In this document: piece after piece, positions 13,519 through 20,230 of the stretch | How positions within the stretch are numbered: position 1 is the first letter of the stretch | Layout: the number at the start of each line of letters is the position of its first letter | Origin: Bacteroidales bacterium | Lineage (GTDB): Bacteria; Bacteroidota; Bacteroidia; Bacteroidales; UBA932 | Direction: 5' to 3' | DNA length: 22,600 nt | NCBI GenBank assembly: GCA_017383945.1 | Contig: JAFNUQ010000063.1 | Location: 1 to 22,600, forward strand | The notes under the pieces: model-generated | What the model was told of the DNA's origin: nothing | Databases searched by the model: none | What the model saw: only the letters and a program-made list of their open reading frames with translations | Program-made: the position numbers and the translations under genes

Positions 13519-14270
13519 TGACGCAGAAAAAAGAAGTCTACTTTCTGTCCGATGTGCACCTTGGATTGCGCTTGGTGGATCCAGAAGAGAGGGAAGCTCG
13601 TTTTGTTTCCTTTTTGAAGAAAATCCCCAGGGATAAAGTCTGTGCACTCTATCTTCTAGGTGACATCTGGGACTTTTGGTATGAATATCGCGACGTAGTG
13701 CCGCGTTACGGAACACGCGTGATAGCTGCGCTCATCTCACTGATGGACGACGGTGTTGAGGTGTGGTTCTGTCCGGGCAATCACGACATCTGGACTTATT
13801 CATACTTTGAAAGTCTGGGTATGCACAAGATTGAGCAGCCGCACTTTACGGAGATTGGAGGAAAGATCTTCTGTCTGGGTCATGGTGATACTCTTGGTGG
13901 CGCTCCTTGGGGCTATCGCTTTATGCTCAGTATTTTCCGTTGCAAACTCCTGCAGAAACTTTTCAGCACGCTGCATCCTTGGCTTGCCTACCGTTTCGGT
14001 CTTGGCTGGTCAAATGACAGCCGCTATCGCCATAGCGAATATCATTTCCGAGGCGAAGAAGAGCCGCTGTATGGATTTGCGCTTGAGCAAAGCAGCAGCA
14101 GGAAAGTTGACTATTTTGTCTTCGGGCACTTCCACGATCGCGTAGATATGACGCTTCCTACAGGCGCACGCCTGTGCGTATTAAAGGATTGGATAGCCGG
14201 TGGCGAACCGCACGCCGTCTTTGATGGCGTTAATTTGACACTTCGCTCTGAAGTGTCTCGCGCTGAATAA
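13518..14270 (+). CDS. lpxH: UDP-2,3-diacylglucosamine pyrophosphatase, LpxH-type metallophosphoesterase
   Basis: The protein has 250 residues from ATG 13518; an earlier in-frame GTG would lie inside uppP and adds no conserved sequence. Metal-binding motifs of calcineurin-like phosphoesterases appear in order: SDVHLG (Asp12, His14), GDIWDFW (Asp49), GNHD (88-90), GHGD (121-124) and GHFHD near the C-terminus. LpxH cleaves UDP-2,3-diacylglucosamine to lipid X, the fourth step of lipid A synthesis, at the inner leaflet. It is coupled to uppP by a TAATG overlap. Its last 41 bases overlap the opposing DUF4294 gene. A related phosphoesterase of the same superfamily cannot be fully excluded. Confidence 0.87.
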   Translation: MTQKKEVYFLSDVHLGLRLVDPEEREARFVSFLKKIPRDKVCALYLLGDIWDFWYEYRDVVPRYGTRVIAALISLMDDGVEVWFCPGNHDIWTYSYFESLGMHKIEQPHFTEIGGKIFCLGHGDTLGGAPWGYRFMLSIFRCKLLQKLFSTLHPWLAYRFGLGWSNDSRYRHSEYHFRGEEEPLYGFALEQSSSRKVDYFVFGHFHDRVDMTLPTGARLCVLKDWIAGGEPHAVFDGVNLTLRSEVSRAE

Positions 14271-14919
14271 CAACGCGCGGCGGATATTCCATAAAAATAG
14301 AATAGTAGAAAGGCACCCATTCGCCAGAATCCCAAATCTTGCAGAGCTCTTCGATCTTTGCATCGTCCCCGCCGGCCTTAGGGTTGTAGCGGGTTTTTAG
14401 ATTGTGAGAGAATATTCTGGCTACCAATTGCCAGAAGTTTGCTGCAAAGCCATTCTCGTAGTTCTTAATGATTTCAAATGCGCTCAAGCCACATTCTCTA
14501 TCGACAAGTCGCAGAAGGACAAGGCCTTGACTGACTGTCATCGAGCGGATGTCCTTCTCGAAGATGCGGAAAAGCTCCCTCTCCACATCGTTGATGTATT
14601 TGGTTCTTTGACTGCGCTTGGTGACGTCTGCTGCCAGAGTGCTGTCTACCTGTGCCATCATTTTTCTACCCACAAGAGCATATGGGTAAACTTTATTGAA
14701 ATTATATACGAGCTTGTAGTATTTGCGCCAGTCGTTGTCTTTCATCTTGCGTCCTTTGGGGAAAACCCAGACAGGATCCAGACTCTCCATCAATACGGTG
14801 TCCCCTTGTTCGGTAATCTGATAATACATCAACTGTCCGGACTTGGGTCTCTTTGTCTGAGCCGAGCCGTCAAGAAAGAAGAGAGAAGCTATAAATAGTA
14901 TTGTTAAAATCCTTTTCAT
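14230..14919 (-). CDS. DUF4294 family exported protein
   Basis: The protein has 229 residues from ATG 14919. That start gives a good signal peptide (MKRILTILFIASLFFLDGSAQ); in-frame codons further upstream reach the rplP promoter and look like leader. The mature part resembles DUF4294: a beta segment (YQITEQGDTVLMESLDPVWVF), then WRKYYKLVYNFNKVYPYA and a long helical region with ERELFRIFEKDIRSMTVSQG. The family is almost confined to Bacteroidota; function unknown, place presumably the periplasm. It is monocistronic, convergent with lpxH and divergent from rplP. Its -7 box ends eight bases before the ATG. Confidence 0.8.
   Translation of the reverse strand: MKRILTILFIASLFFLDGSAQTKRPKSGQLMYYQITEQGDTVLMESLDPVWVFPKGRKMKDNDWRKYYKLVYNFNKVYPYALVGRKMMAQVDSTLAADVTKRSQRTKYINDVERELFRIFEKDIRSMTVSQGLVLLRLVDRECGLSAFEIIKNYENGFAANFWQLVARIFSHNLKTRYNPKAGGDDAKIEELCKIWDSGEWVPFYYSIFMEYPPRVVIQRETLQSEVSN
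14237..14257. other. Perfect hairpin inside the lpxH/DUF4294 coding overlap
   Basis: GACACTTC (14237-14244) and GAAGTGTC (14250-14257) form a perfect 8-bp stem with a five-base loop. It lies where both genes are coding and ends five bases before the DUF4294 stop codon on the minus strand. There is no T-run on either side, so it is a weak terminator at best, but it is the only candidate between these convergent genes. Confidence 0.5.
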
Positions 14920-14926
14920 CGATATG

Positions 14927-14934
14927 CAAATATA
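14927..14934 (-). promoter_or_regulatory. -7 box of the DUF4294 gene
   Basis: The minus strand reads TATATTTG, a consensus -7 box, ending eight bases before the ATG at 14919; the leader would be only one to three bases. No clear TTTG lies at the -33 position. The rest of 14935-15070 has no gene or repeat that I can support. Confidence 0.5.
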
Positions 14935-15070
14935 AGAAAAATCTAGCTGTTTTTCTTCGTGTCGAAACTGCAAGAAAAAAGTTTTCAACCACGTTTGTAA
15001 CTCGCTGAAAAGGGGCAACTTGAGTATCGGGATTGCGCGTCTAAAATATTTCAAAATTTTCTTAAAAAGG

Positions 15071-15101
15071 ATTGTCAATTCAAATATTTTTACTATCTTT
15101 G
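15071..15101 (+). promoter_or_regulatory. Promoter of the second ribosomal protein operon
   Basis: ATTG at 15071-15074 and TATCTTTG at 15094-15101 are 19 bases apart, a good Bacteroidota promoter. The leader to the rplP ATG is about 78 bases, longer than most in this window, and holds short complementary stretches (CCTT/AAGG around 15118-15134) and a TTTAGGAG. No known ribosomal-protein binding site is recognised in it. Confidence 0.8.
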
Positions 15102-15185
15102 CAATCCCAAAAACTAGGCCTTTTCCGCGTAAGGTTTTGGTTATCAGGGATTTAGGAGAAATTAATTTTAAAAAGTAATACTGAG

Positions 15186-15605
15186 ATGTTACAACCTAAG
15201 AGAACAAAGTTTAGAAGGGAACAGAAGAACCGCATGAAAGGTAACTCACAGAGAGGAAACCAGCTTGCTTTTGGTTCATTTGGAATTAAGACCCTTGAAA
15301 ATTGTTGGCTTACAGCGCAGCAGATTGAGGCTGCCCGTCAGGCTATCACGCGTTATATGAACCGTGAAGGCCAGCTCTGGATCAGAGTTTTCCCTGTTAA
15401 GCCTATTACTAAGAAGCCACTCGATACCCGTATGGGTAAGGGTAAGGGTGATCCATACGCATTTGTTGCGCCAATCACTCCAGGCAGAATCATCTTTGAG
15501 GCAGAGGGTGTGCCACTAGCTATCGCTAAGGAAGCTATGCGCCTCGGTGCCAACAAGCTCCCAGTTGCAACTAAGTTCGTTGTGCGCAGGGATTATGTTG
15601 AATAA
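15186..15605 (+). CDS. rplP: 50S ribosomal protein L16
   Basis: The protein has 139 residues, starting [19 protein letters not shown], with the L16 core [20 protein letters not shown] and [18 protein letters not shown]. The loop arginine (Arg82, in TRMGKGKG), hydroxylated in E. coli, is kept. L16 sits near the A-site tRNA elbow and the peptidyl transferase centre and enters late in subunit assembly. It normally follows rpsC directly; here it opens an operon with its own promoter. Confidence 0.98.
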   Translation: MLQPKRTKFRREQKNRMKGNSQRGNQLAFGSFGIKTLENCWLTAQQIEAARQAITRYMNREGQLWIRVFPVKPITKKPLDTRMGKGKGDPYAFVAPITPGRIIFEAEGVPLAIAKEAMRLGANKLPVATKFVVRRDYVE

Positions 15606-15623
15606 TTTATTGGAGAAAGAGAA

Positions 15624-15818
15624 ATGAAAGCATCAGAAGCACGTGAGATGTCTGTAGCAGACCTCCGCGAACGTATTGCGATTGAGAAGAACAATCTTGA
15701 CACAATGAAGATTAATCACACGATTTCTCCATTGGAGGACACTTCCAAAATTAGTAAGACCAGAAGGGATATCGCTCTTATGATCACTATCCTTGCTGAA
15801 AAAGAAAAACAGAACTAA
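15624..15818 (+). CDS. rpmC: 50S ribosomal protein L29
   Basis: The protein has 64 residues: two antiparallel helices with the family pattern MKASEAREMSVADLRERI and NHTISPLEDTSKISKTRRDIA. L29 lies beside L23 at the tunnel exit, where it helps dock targeting factors. It follows rplP after 18 bases and precedes rpsQ by 15 bases, in the classical order. No feature out of the ordinary. Confidence 0.96.
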   Translation: MKASEAREMSVADLRERIAIEKNNLDTMKINHTISPLEDTSKISKTRRDIALMITILAEKEKQN

Positions 15819-15833
15819 ATCTAGAGAAGTTTT

Positions 15834-16088
15834 ATGGAAAGAAATCTTCGTAAGGAAAGACAGGGAGTCGTGGTCAGCAACAAGATGGATAAGACCATCG
15901 TAGTTGCCGTTGAGATCAGAGAGAAACACCCTTTGTACGGCAAGTTCGTCAAGAAGACCACAAAGTTCGTTGCTCAGGATGAGAAGAATGAGTGCGGTAT
16001 CGGTGATACAGTACGCATTATGGAGACTCGCCCTCTTAGCAAGACTAAGAACTGGAGATTAGTAGAAATCGTAGAAAAAGCAAAATAG
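15834..16088 (+). CDS. rpsQ: 30S ribosomal protein S17
   Basis: The protein has 84 residues. The OB fold shows the conserved [15 protein letters not shown] and [14 protein letters not shown], then [25 protein letters not shown]17 binds the 5' domain of 16S rRNA early in assembly. It precedes rplN by three bases, suggesting coupled translation. Confidence 0.97.
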   Translation: MERNLRKERQGVVVSNKMDKTIVVAVEIREKHPLYGKFVKKTTKFVAQDEKNECGIGDTVRIMETRPLSKTKNWRLVEIVEKAK

Positions 16089-16091
16089 CAT

Positions 16092-16457
16092 ATGATACAG
16101 CAGGAAACACGTTTAACGGTAGCTGATAACAGCGGTGCAAAGGAGGTTCTTTGTATCCGTGTTCTTGGTGGTACCAATCGTCGTTATGCGACTGTAGGCG
16201 ACACAATTGTTGTTGCAATCAAGAGTGCTATCCCTGGCGGTGACGCTAAGAAGGGTACAGTTTCAAGAGCTGTAGTAGTACGCACTAAGAAAGAGATCCG
16301 TCGAGTTGATGGTTCATACATCCGTTTCGATGACAACGCTTGCGTTCTTCTTAACAACGCAGGTGAGCTTCGCGGTACTCGTATCTTTGGCCCAGTAGCT
16401 AGAGAGCTCCGCGCTAACTTCATGAAAATTGTTTCACTGGCACCGGAGGTCCTTTAA
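16092..16457 (+). CDS. rplN: 50S ribosomal protein L14
   Basis: The protein has 121 residues, starting [18 protein letters not shown]. The family signature [19 protein letters not shown] and the end [18 protein letters not shown] are both normal. L14 forms bridge B8 with the small subunit and binds the silencing factor RsfS. It lies three bases after rpsQ and 12 before rplX. Confidence 0.98.
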   Translation: MIQQETRLTVADNSGAKEVLCIRVLGGTNRRYATVGDTIVVAIKSAIPGGDAKKGTVSRAVVVRTKKEIRRVDGSYIRFDDNACVLLNNAGELRGTRIFGPVARELRANFMKIVSLAPEVL

Positions 16458-16469
16458 TTAATTAGCATT

Positions 16470-16787
16470 ATGAAAAAGTTACATATTAAGAAAGGTGACA
16501 CCGTGTATGTGAATGCCGGTAATGATAAGGGAAAGACTGGTAAGGTTCTTTCTGTCGCTCCTGCAGAGGATCGCGTTATCGTTGAGGGCATCAATATGGT
16601 GAGCAAGCACACTAAGCCAAATTCAAAGCAGCCTCAGGGTGGTATCATCAAGCAGGAGGCTCCTATTCACATTTCAAACCTCAATCTTATTGACCCTAAG
16701 TCTGGCAAGCCAACTCGCGTTGGTTACAAGATGGATGGTGACAAGAAGATCCGTTTCGCTAAAAAGTCTGGGGAGGAGATTAAATAA
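16470..16787 (+). CDS. rplX: 50S ribosomal protein L24
   Basis: The protein has 105 residues. A KOW motif lies near the N-terminus ([21 protein letters not shown]), followed by [14 protein letters not shown] and [22 protein letters not shown]24 is one of the two proteins that start 50S assembly and sits beside the tunnel exit. It ends two bases before rplE, and its last codons contain GGGAGG 13 bases before the rplE ATG. Confidence 0.98.
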   Translation: MKKLHIKKGDTVYVNAGNDKGKTGKVLSVAPAEDRVIVEGINMVSKHTKPNSKQPQGGIIKQEAPIHISNLNLIDPKSGKPTRVGYKMDGDKKIRFAKKSGEEIK

Positions 16788-16789
16788 TT

Positions 16790-17386
16790 ATGGCAAAGAA
16801 AAACGCAGAAACTCAGCCTCAGGTAGTGCCTGCAGGTTATGTTCCTACCCTCAAGAAGGTATATAAGGAGGAGATCATTGATAAGCTCATGAAGCAGTTC
16901 TCTTACACAACTGTGATGGAGGTTCCACGCCTTGTGAAGATTACTATCAATGAGGGTGTTGGAAGTGCAACACAGGATAAGAAGATCGTTGAGGAGGCAG
17001 CAGCAGAGCTTTCAATCATCGCTGGTCAGAAGGCAGTTGTTACTACTTCTAAGAAGGACGTATCTAACTTCAAGCTCCGTAAGGGTATGCCTATCGGAAC
17101 TAAGGTTACTCTCCGTGACGTTAAGATGTACGAGTTCCTTGAGAAGCTCGTGAGAGTGGCTCTTCCACGTATCCGTGACTTCAACGGTATCGCAGAGAAC
17201 ATGGACGGACAGGGTAACTATACTCTCGGTCTTAAGGAGCAGATTATCTTCCCAGAGATCGATATCGACAAGAACCCACGTATCCACGGTCTTGAGATTA
17301 CATTTGTTACAACAGCCCGCACCGATCAGGAGTGCCACGCACTTCTTACCGCATTCGGTCTGCCTTTCAAGAAACATAACAATTAA
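16790..17386 (+). CDS. rplE: 50S ribosomal protein L5
   Basis: The protein has 198 residues. The L5 core starts at about residue 17 ([14 protein letters not shown]) and includes [28 protein letters not shown] and a [12 protein letters not shown] motif near the end. L5 binds 5S rRNA with L18 and contacts the P-site tRNA. It carries about 15 residues of Gln/Pro/Ala-rich N-terminal extension compared with E. coli; the ATG two bases after rplX is the only sensible start. Confidence 0.97.
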   Translation: MAKKNAETQPQVVPAGYVPTLKKVYKEEIIDKLMKQFSYTTVMEVPRLVKITINEGVGSATQDKKIVEEAAAELSIIAGQKAVVTTSKKDVSNFKLRKGMPIGTKVTLRDVKMYEFLEKLVRVALPRIRDFNGIAENMDGQGNYTLGLKEQIIFPEIDIDKNPRIHGLEITFVTTARTDQECHALLTAFGLPFKKHNN

Positions 17387-17394
17387 GAGATACT

Positions 17395-17664
17395 ATGGCA
17401 AAAGAATCAATGAAAGCCCGCGAGGTAAAACGCGCGAAACTTGTTGCTAAGTACGCAGAGAAGAGAAAGGCTCTCAAAGAAGCCGGAGACTGGGCTGCTC
17501 TTGACAAGCTCCCTAAGAACTCTTCTCCAGTCCGCCTTCACAATCGTTGCTCACTCACAGGTCGTCCTAAGGGATATATGAGAGCATTCGGCATCAGCCG
17601 TATCCAGTTCCGTGAGATGGCTAGCAATGGTCTTATCCCAGGTGTAAAGAAGGCAAGTTGGTAA
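17395..17664 (+). CDS. rpsN: 30S ribosomal protein S14 (zinc-independent form)
   Basis: The protein has 89 residues: an N-terminal basic helix ([20 protein letters not shown]), then [31 protein letters not shown] and the closing [11 protein letters not shown]. The CxxC pairs of the zinc-binding form are absent; one cysteine remains in HNRCSLTG. S14 acts in the small-subunit head near S19 and S3. The long form is the C-minus type, so expression should not depend on zinc. It lies eight bases after rplE. Confidence 0.97.
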   Translation: MAKESMKAREVKRAKLVAKYAEKRKALKEAGDWAALDKLPKNSSPVRLHNRCSLTGRPKGYMRAFGISRIQFREMASNGLIPGVKKASW

Positions 17665-17684
17665 AAAAATAAAAAAGAAAGAAT

Positions 17685-18080
17685 ATGACTGATCCAATTG
17701 CAGATTTCCTCACCAGAGTGCGTAATGCATACAGTGCAGGTAAGAAAGTAGTGGAGATCCCTTCTTCAAAGATGAAGGTGGCTATCACCCAGATTCTCTG
17801 TGAGAAAGGTTACATCCTCAGCTACAAGGTAGTAGAGGGAACTCCATTCAATACTATCAAGATCGCTCTTAAGTACCACCCACAGACCAAGACTCCAGCT
17901 GTCAAGAAGATTGAGCGCGTGTCTACTCCAGGTCTTCGTAAGTACGCAGATGTTGATAACATTCCAAGAGTACTCAACGGTCTCGGAATCGCTATCCTTT
18001 CAACATCAAAGGGCATCATCACCGATAAGGAAGCTAAGGAGCTTGGCGTAGGTGGTGAAGTAATATGCTACGTATATTAA
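17685..18080 (+). CDS. rpsH: 30S ribosomal protein S8
   Basis: The protein has 131 residues, starting MTDPIADFLTRVRNAYSAGK. The C-terminal signature reads GIAILSTSKGIITDKEAKELGVGGEVICYVY. S8 is a primary binder of the 16S central domain and in E. coli represses the spc operon by binding near rplE. I did not find an obvious copy of its rRNA target at the rplX-rplE junction, so autoregulation is unproven here. Confidence 0.98.
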   Translation: MTDPIADFLTRVRNAYSAGKKVVEIPSSKMKVAITQILCEKGYILSYKVVEGTPFNTIKIALKYHPQTKTPAVKKIERVSTPGLRKYADVDNIPRVLNGLGIAILSTSKGIITDKEAKELGVGGEVICYVY

Positions 18081-18102
18081 TTTTTTAAACACTTTATTTA
18101 TA

Positions 18103-18663
18103 ATGTCACGAATTGGTAAATTACCTGTAAGCCTTCCGACCGGCGTGAGCGCAGAGCTTCTCGCTGGCAACGTGTTGAAGGTTAAAGGACCTCACGGTGA
18201 GATGAGCCAGAAGATTGATTCTGATATCATCGTAACCATTGAGGACAATCAGATTAAGTTTGCCCGTCCGACCGACCAGCCACGTCACCGCTCTATGCAC
18301 GGTCTTTATCGTGCTCTTGCAAACAACATGGTTATCGGTGTGAGCGAGCAGTTCACCATCCAGCAGGAGTTGGTCGGTGTAGGTTACAGAGTTGCAGTAC
18401 AGGGCCAGCTTTTGGTCTTCTCTCTCGGTTTCTCACACGAGATCCAGCTTATGCTTCCACAGGAGGTCGTTGCTACAGTTCCAGATGTCCGCAAGGGCGA
18501 GAACCCACGCCTCGTTCTTAAGAGCTGTGACAAGCAGCTTGTAGGCCAGGTTGCAGCTAAGATCCGTTCATTCCGTAAGCCAGAGCCATACAAGGGCAAA
18601 GGTATCAAGTTTGTTGGCGAGCAGCTTCGTCGTAAGGCAGGTAAAACAGCAGCCGCTAAATAA
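18103..18663 (+). CDS. rplF: 50S ribosomal protein L6
   Basis: The protein has 186 residues, starting MSRIGKLPVSLPTGV. Two repeated L6 domains are visible, with the signature PEPYKGKGIKFVGEQLRRKAGKT at the end. L6 sits near the sarcin-ricin loop and the elongation factor site. It starts 22 bases after rpsH in an A/T-rich leader without a Shine-Dalgarno, unlike the next gene. Confidence 0.98.
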   Translation: MSRIGKLPVSLPTGVSAELLAGNVLKVKGPHGEMSQKIDSDIIVTIEDNQIKFARPTDQPRHRSMHGLYRALANNMVIGVSEQFTIQQELVGVGYRVAVQGQLLVFSLGFSHEIQLMLPQEVVATVPDVRKGENPRLVLKSCDKQLVGQVAAKIRSFRKPEPYKGKGIKFVGEQLRRKAGKTAAAK

Positions 18664-18664
18664 T

Positions 18665-18670
18665 AGGAGG
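18665..18670 (+). promoter_or_regulatory. Canonical Shine-Dalgarno site of rplR
   Basis: AGGAGG lies eight bases before the rplR ATG and begins one base after the tandem rplF stop codons (TAATAG overlap). It is one of four perfect sites in this window. Confidence 0.75.
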
Positions 18671-18678
18671 ATTGAATT

Positions 18679-19041
18679 ATGGCACTTAGTAGAATTGAAA
18701 GAAGAAGAAGGATTCATTACCGTATACGTAAGCATGTCAATGGTACTGCTGAGCGTCCACGTCTCGTGGTTTTCCGCAGTAACAAGCAGATTTACGCACA
18801 GGTTATTGACGACGAGCAGGGCAAAACACTTTGCGCTGCCGCATCCAACGATAAGGCTCTTGCAGTTGAGTGCAAGGGTAAGAGTGGCATCGAGGCCGCT
18901 GCTGTTGTCGGCAAGGCAATCGCAGAGCGCGCCCTCGCAAAGGGTATCACCACTATCTGCTTTGATCGTGGCGGTTACCTTTTCCACGGAAGAGTTAAAA
19001 GTTTGGCAGATGCTGCCCGCGAAGGTGGCCTCGTATTCTAA
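18679..19041 (+). CDS. rplR: 50S ribosomal protein L18
   Basis: The protein has 120 residues, with an Arg-rich N-terminus ([19 protein letters not shown]) that contacts 5S rRNA, the strand [19 protein letters not shown], and the C-terminal [25 protein letters not shown]18 joins L5 in the 5S ribonucleoprotein. It has a Shine-Dalgarno site and ends 11 bases before rpsE. Confidence 0.98.
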   Translation: MALSRIERRRRIHYRIRKHVNGTAERPRLVVFRSNKQIYAQVIDDEQGKTLCAAASNDKALAVECKGKSGIEAAAVVGKAIAERALAKGITTICFDRGGYLFHGRVKSLADAAREGGLVF

Positions 19042-19052
19042 TAGTAAAGACT

Positions 19053-19571
19053 ATGGCAAATACAAATGTTAAAAGAGTAAAGACATCTGACCTTGTTCTC
19101 AAGGACAGATTGGTTGCCATCCAGAGAGTTACAAAGGTAACTAAGGGTGGTCGTCACTTCCGCTTCGCTGCAATTGTAGTCGTAGGTGACGAGAACGGCG
19201 TTGTAGGTTATGGTCTTGGTAAGGCTAATGAGGTTACAGCCGCTATCGCTAAGGGTGTTGAGGATGCAAAGAAGAATCTCGTAAAGATTCCTGTAATCAA
19301 CACAACTATCCCTCACGAGCAGGAAGCTAAGTTTGGTGGCTCACGCGTATTCATGAAGCCAGCTGCGCCAGGTACTGGTGTTAAGGCAGGTGGTGCGATG
19401 CGTGCAGTATTTGAGTCTGTAGGTATTCAGAACGTGCTTGCAAAGTCTAAGGGTTCATCTAACCCTCACAACCTTGTTAAGGCTACCGTTACTGCTCTTA
19501 CTCAGATGAGAGACGCCTATACAGTTGCAGGCCTTCGTGGTGTGCCAATGTCAAAAGTTTTCAATGGTTAA
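19053..19571 (+). CDS. rpsE: 30S ribosomal protein S5
   Basis: The protein has 172 residues. The N-terminal double-stranded RNA-binding part ([22 protein letters not shown] and [23 protein letters not shown]) and the C-terminal domain with [19 protein letters not shown] are complete. S5 helps form the mRNA entry channel and affects decoding accuracy. Its stop overlaps the first base of the rpmD Shine-Dalgarno. Confidence 0.98.
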   Translation: MANTNVKRVKTSDLVLKDRLVAIQRVTKVTKGGRHFRFAAIVVVGDENGVVGYGLGKANEVTAAIAKGVEDAKKNLVKIPVINTTIPHEQEAKFGGSRVFMKPAAPGTGVKAGGAMRAVFESVGIQNVLAKSKGSSNPHNLVKATVTALTQMRDAYTVAGLRGVPMSKVFNG

Positions 19572-19576
19572 GGAGG
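19570..19576 (+). promoter_or_regulatory. Canonical Shine-Dalgarno site of rpmD
   Basis: AAGGAGG lies eight bases before ATG 19585 and overlaps the rpsE stop. It decides the rpmD start: an in-frame ATG 60 bases upstream lies inside rpsE and lacks this support. Confidence 0.75.
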
Positions 19577-19584
19577 ACACGACT

Positions 19585-19767
19585 ATGGCAAAGTTTAGAA
19601 TTACACAGATTAATAGTTGCAACGGCGGTACTCAGCGCCAGAAGGATAACCTTCGCTGCTTGGGTCTTCGTCGCTTGCACCAGACAGTAGAGGTAGAGAA
19701 GACCCCAATCACCGAAGGACAGGTTGCTAAGGTTGCACATCTCTGCAAAGTTGAAGTTATTGACTAA
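19585..19767 (+). CDS. rpmD: 50S ribosomal protein L30
   Basis: The protein has 60 residues from ATG 19585, with the compact L30 fold (MAKFRITQINSCNGGTQRQK, LRCLGLRRLHQTVEV). L30 is a small surface protein of the large subunit that is missing in some bacteria. The longer in-frame opening would run 20 codons into rpsE and add unrelated sequence, so I use the internal ATG. The stop overlaps the next Shine-Dalgarno. Confidence 0.96.
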   Translation: MAKFRITQINSCNGGTQRQKDNLRCLGLRRLHQTVEVEKTPITEGQVAKVAHLCKVEVID

Positions 19768-19772
19768 GGAGG
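19767..19772 (+). promoter_or_regulatory. Canonical Shine-Dalgarno site of rplO
   Basis: AGGAGG (within TAAGGAGGG) lies nine bases before the rplO ATG and begins on the last base of the rpmD stop codon. Its arrangement is the same as at rplB and rpmD. Confidence 0.75.
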
Positions 19773-19781
19773 GACTGTAAA

Positions 19782-20228
19782 ATGAAACTTAACAATTTGA
19801 AACCAGCTGTTGGTTCTACCCACACAAGTAAAAGATTAGGTCGCGGTCAGGGCTCTGGTAAGGGTGGTACTTCTACCCGTGGTACTAAGGGTGCACAGGC
19901 TCGCGCAGGTTATGAGCACAAGATTGGCTTTGAGGGCGGTCAGATGCCTATCCAGAGACGTCTTCCTAAGTTTGGATTCAAGAATCCTACAAGAGTAGAG
20001 TACAAGGCAGTTAACGTTGCTGAACTCGAGGCTCTTGCAGCTCAGGGAGTAACAGAGATCACTGTAGCTGAGATCAAGGCTGCAGGTCTTGCTGGAAAGA
20101 ACGATCTTGTAAAGGTTCTCGGTAACGGAGATATCAAGACTGCTGTAACAGTTACAGTTGACGCTTTCTCAAAATCAGCAATTGCTAAAATTGAAGCTGC
20201 TGGTGGAAAGGCAGTTGTTAATGAGTAG
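19782..20228 (+). CDS. rplO: 50S ribosomal protein L15
   Basis: The protein has 148 residues. The Gly-rich rRNA-threading N-terminus is typical (KRLGRGQGSGKGGTSTRGTKG), followed by FEGGQMPIQRRLPKFGF and a globular C-terminal half. L15 enters late in 50S assembly. It ends two bases before secY, a coupling that keeps secY in the ribosomal operon. Confidence 0.98.
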   Translation: MKLNNLKPAVGSTHTSKRLGRGQGSGKGGTSTRGTKGAQARAGYEHKIGFEGGQMPIQRRLPKFGFKNPTRVEYKAVNVAELEALAAQGVTEITVAEIKAAGLAGKNDLVKVLGNGDIKTAVTVTVDAFSKSAIAKIEAAGGKAVVNE

Positions 20229-20230
20229 TT

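Noticed and set aside
14404..14898. 164-codon plus-strand open frame opposite the DUF4294 gene
   Set aside because: The minus-strand reading has a signal peptide, a promoter box and family resemblance; the plus-strand one has none of these.
5208..15185. The block between the ribosomal operons as a mobile or genomic island
   Set aside because: It holds only housekeeping genes with host-like style, and there is no integrase, transposase, tRNA target or flanking direct repeat.
17395..17664. S14 as a zinc-responsive paralogue
   Set aside because: It lacks the CxxC pairs and sits in the main operon position, so it is the ordinary long C-minus form.
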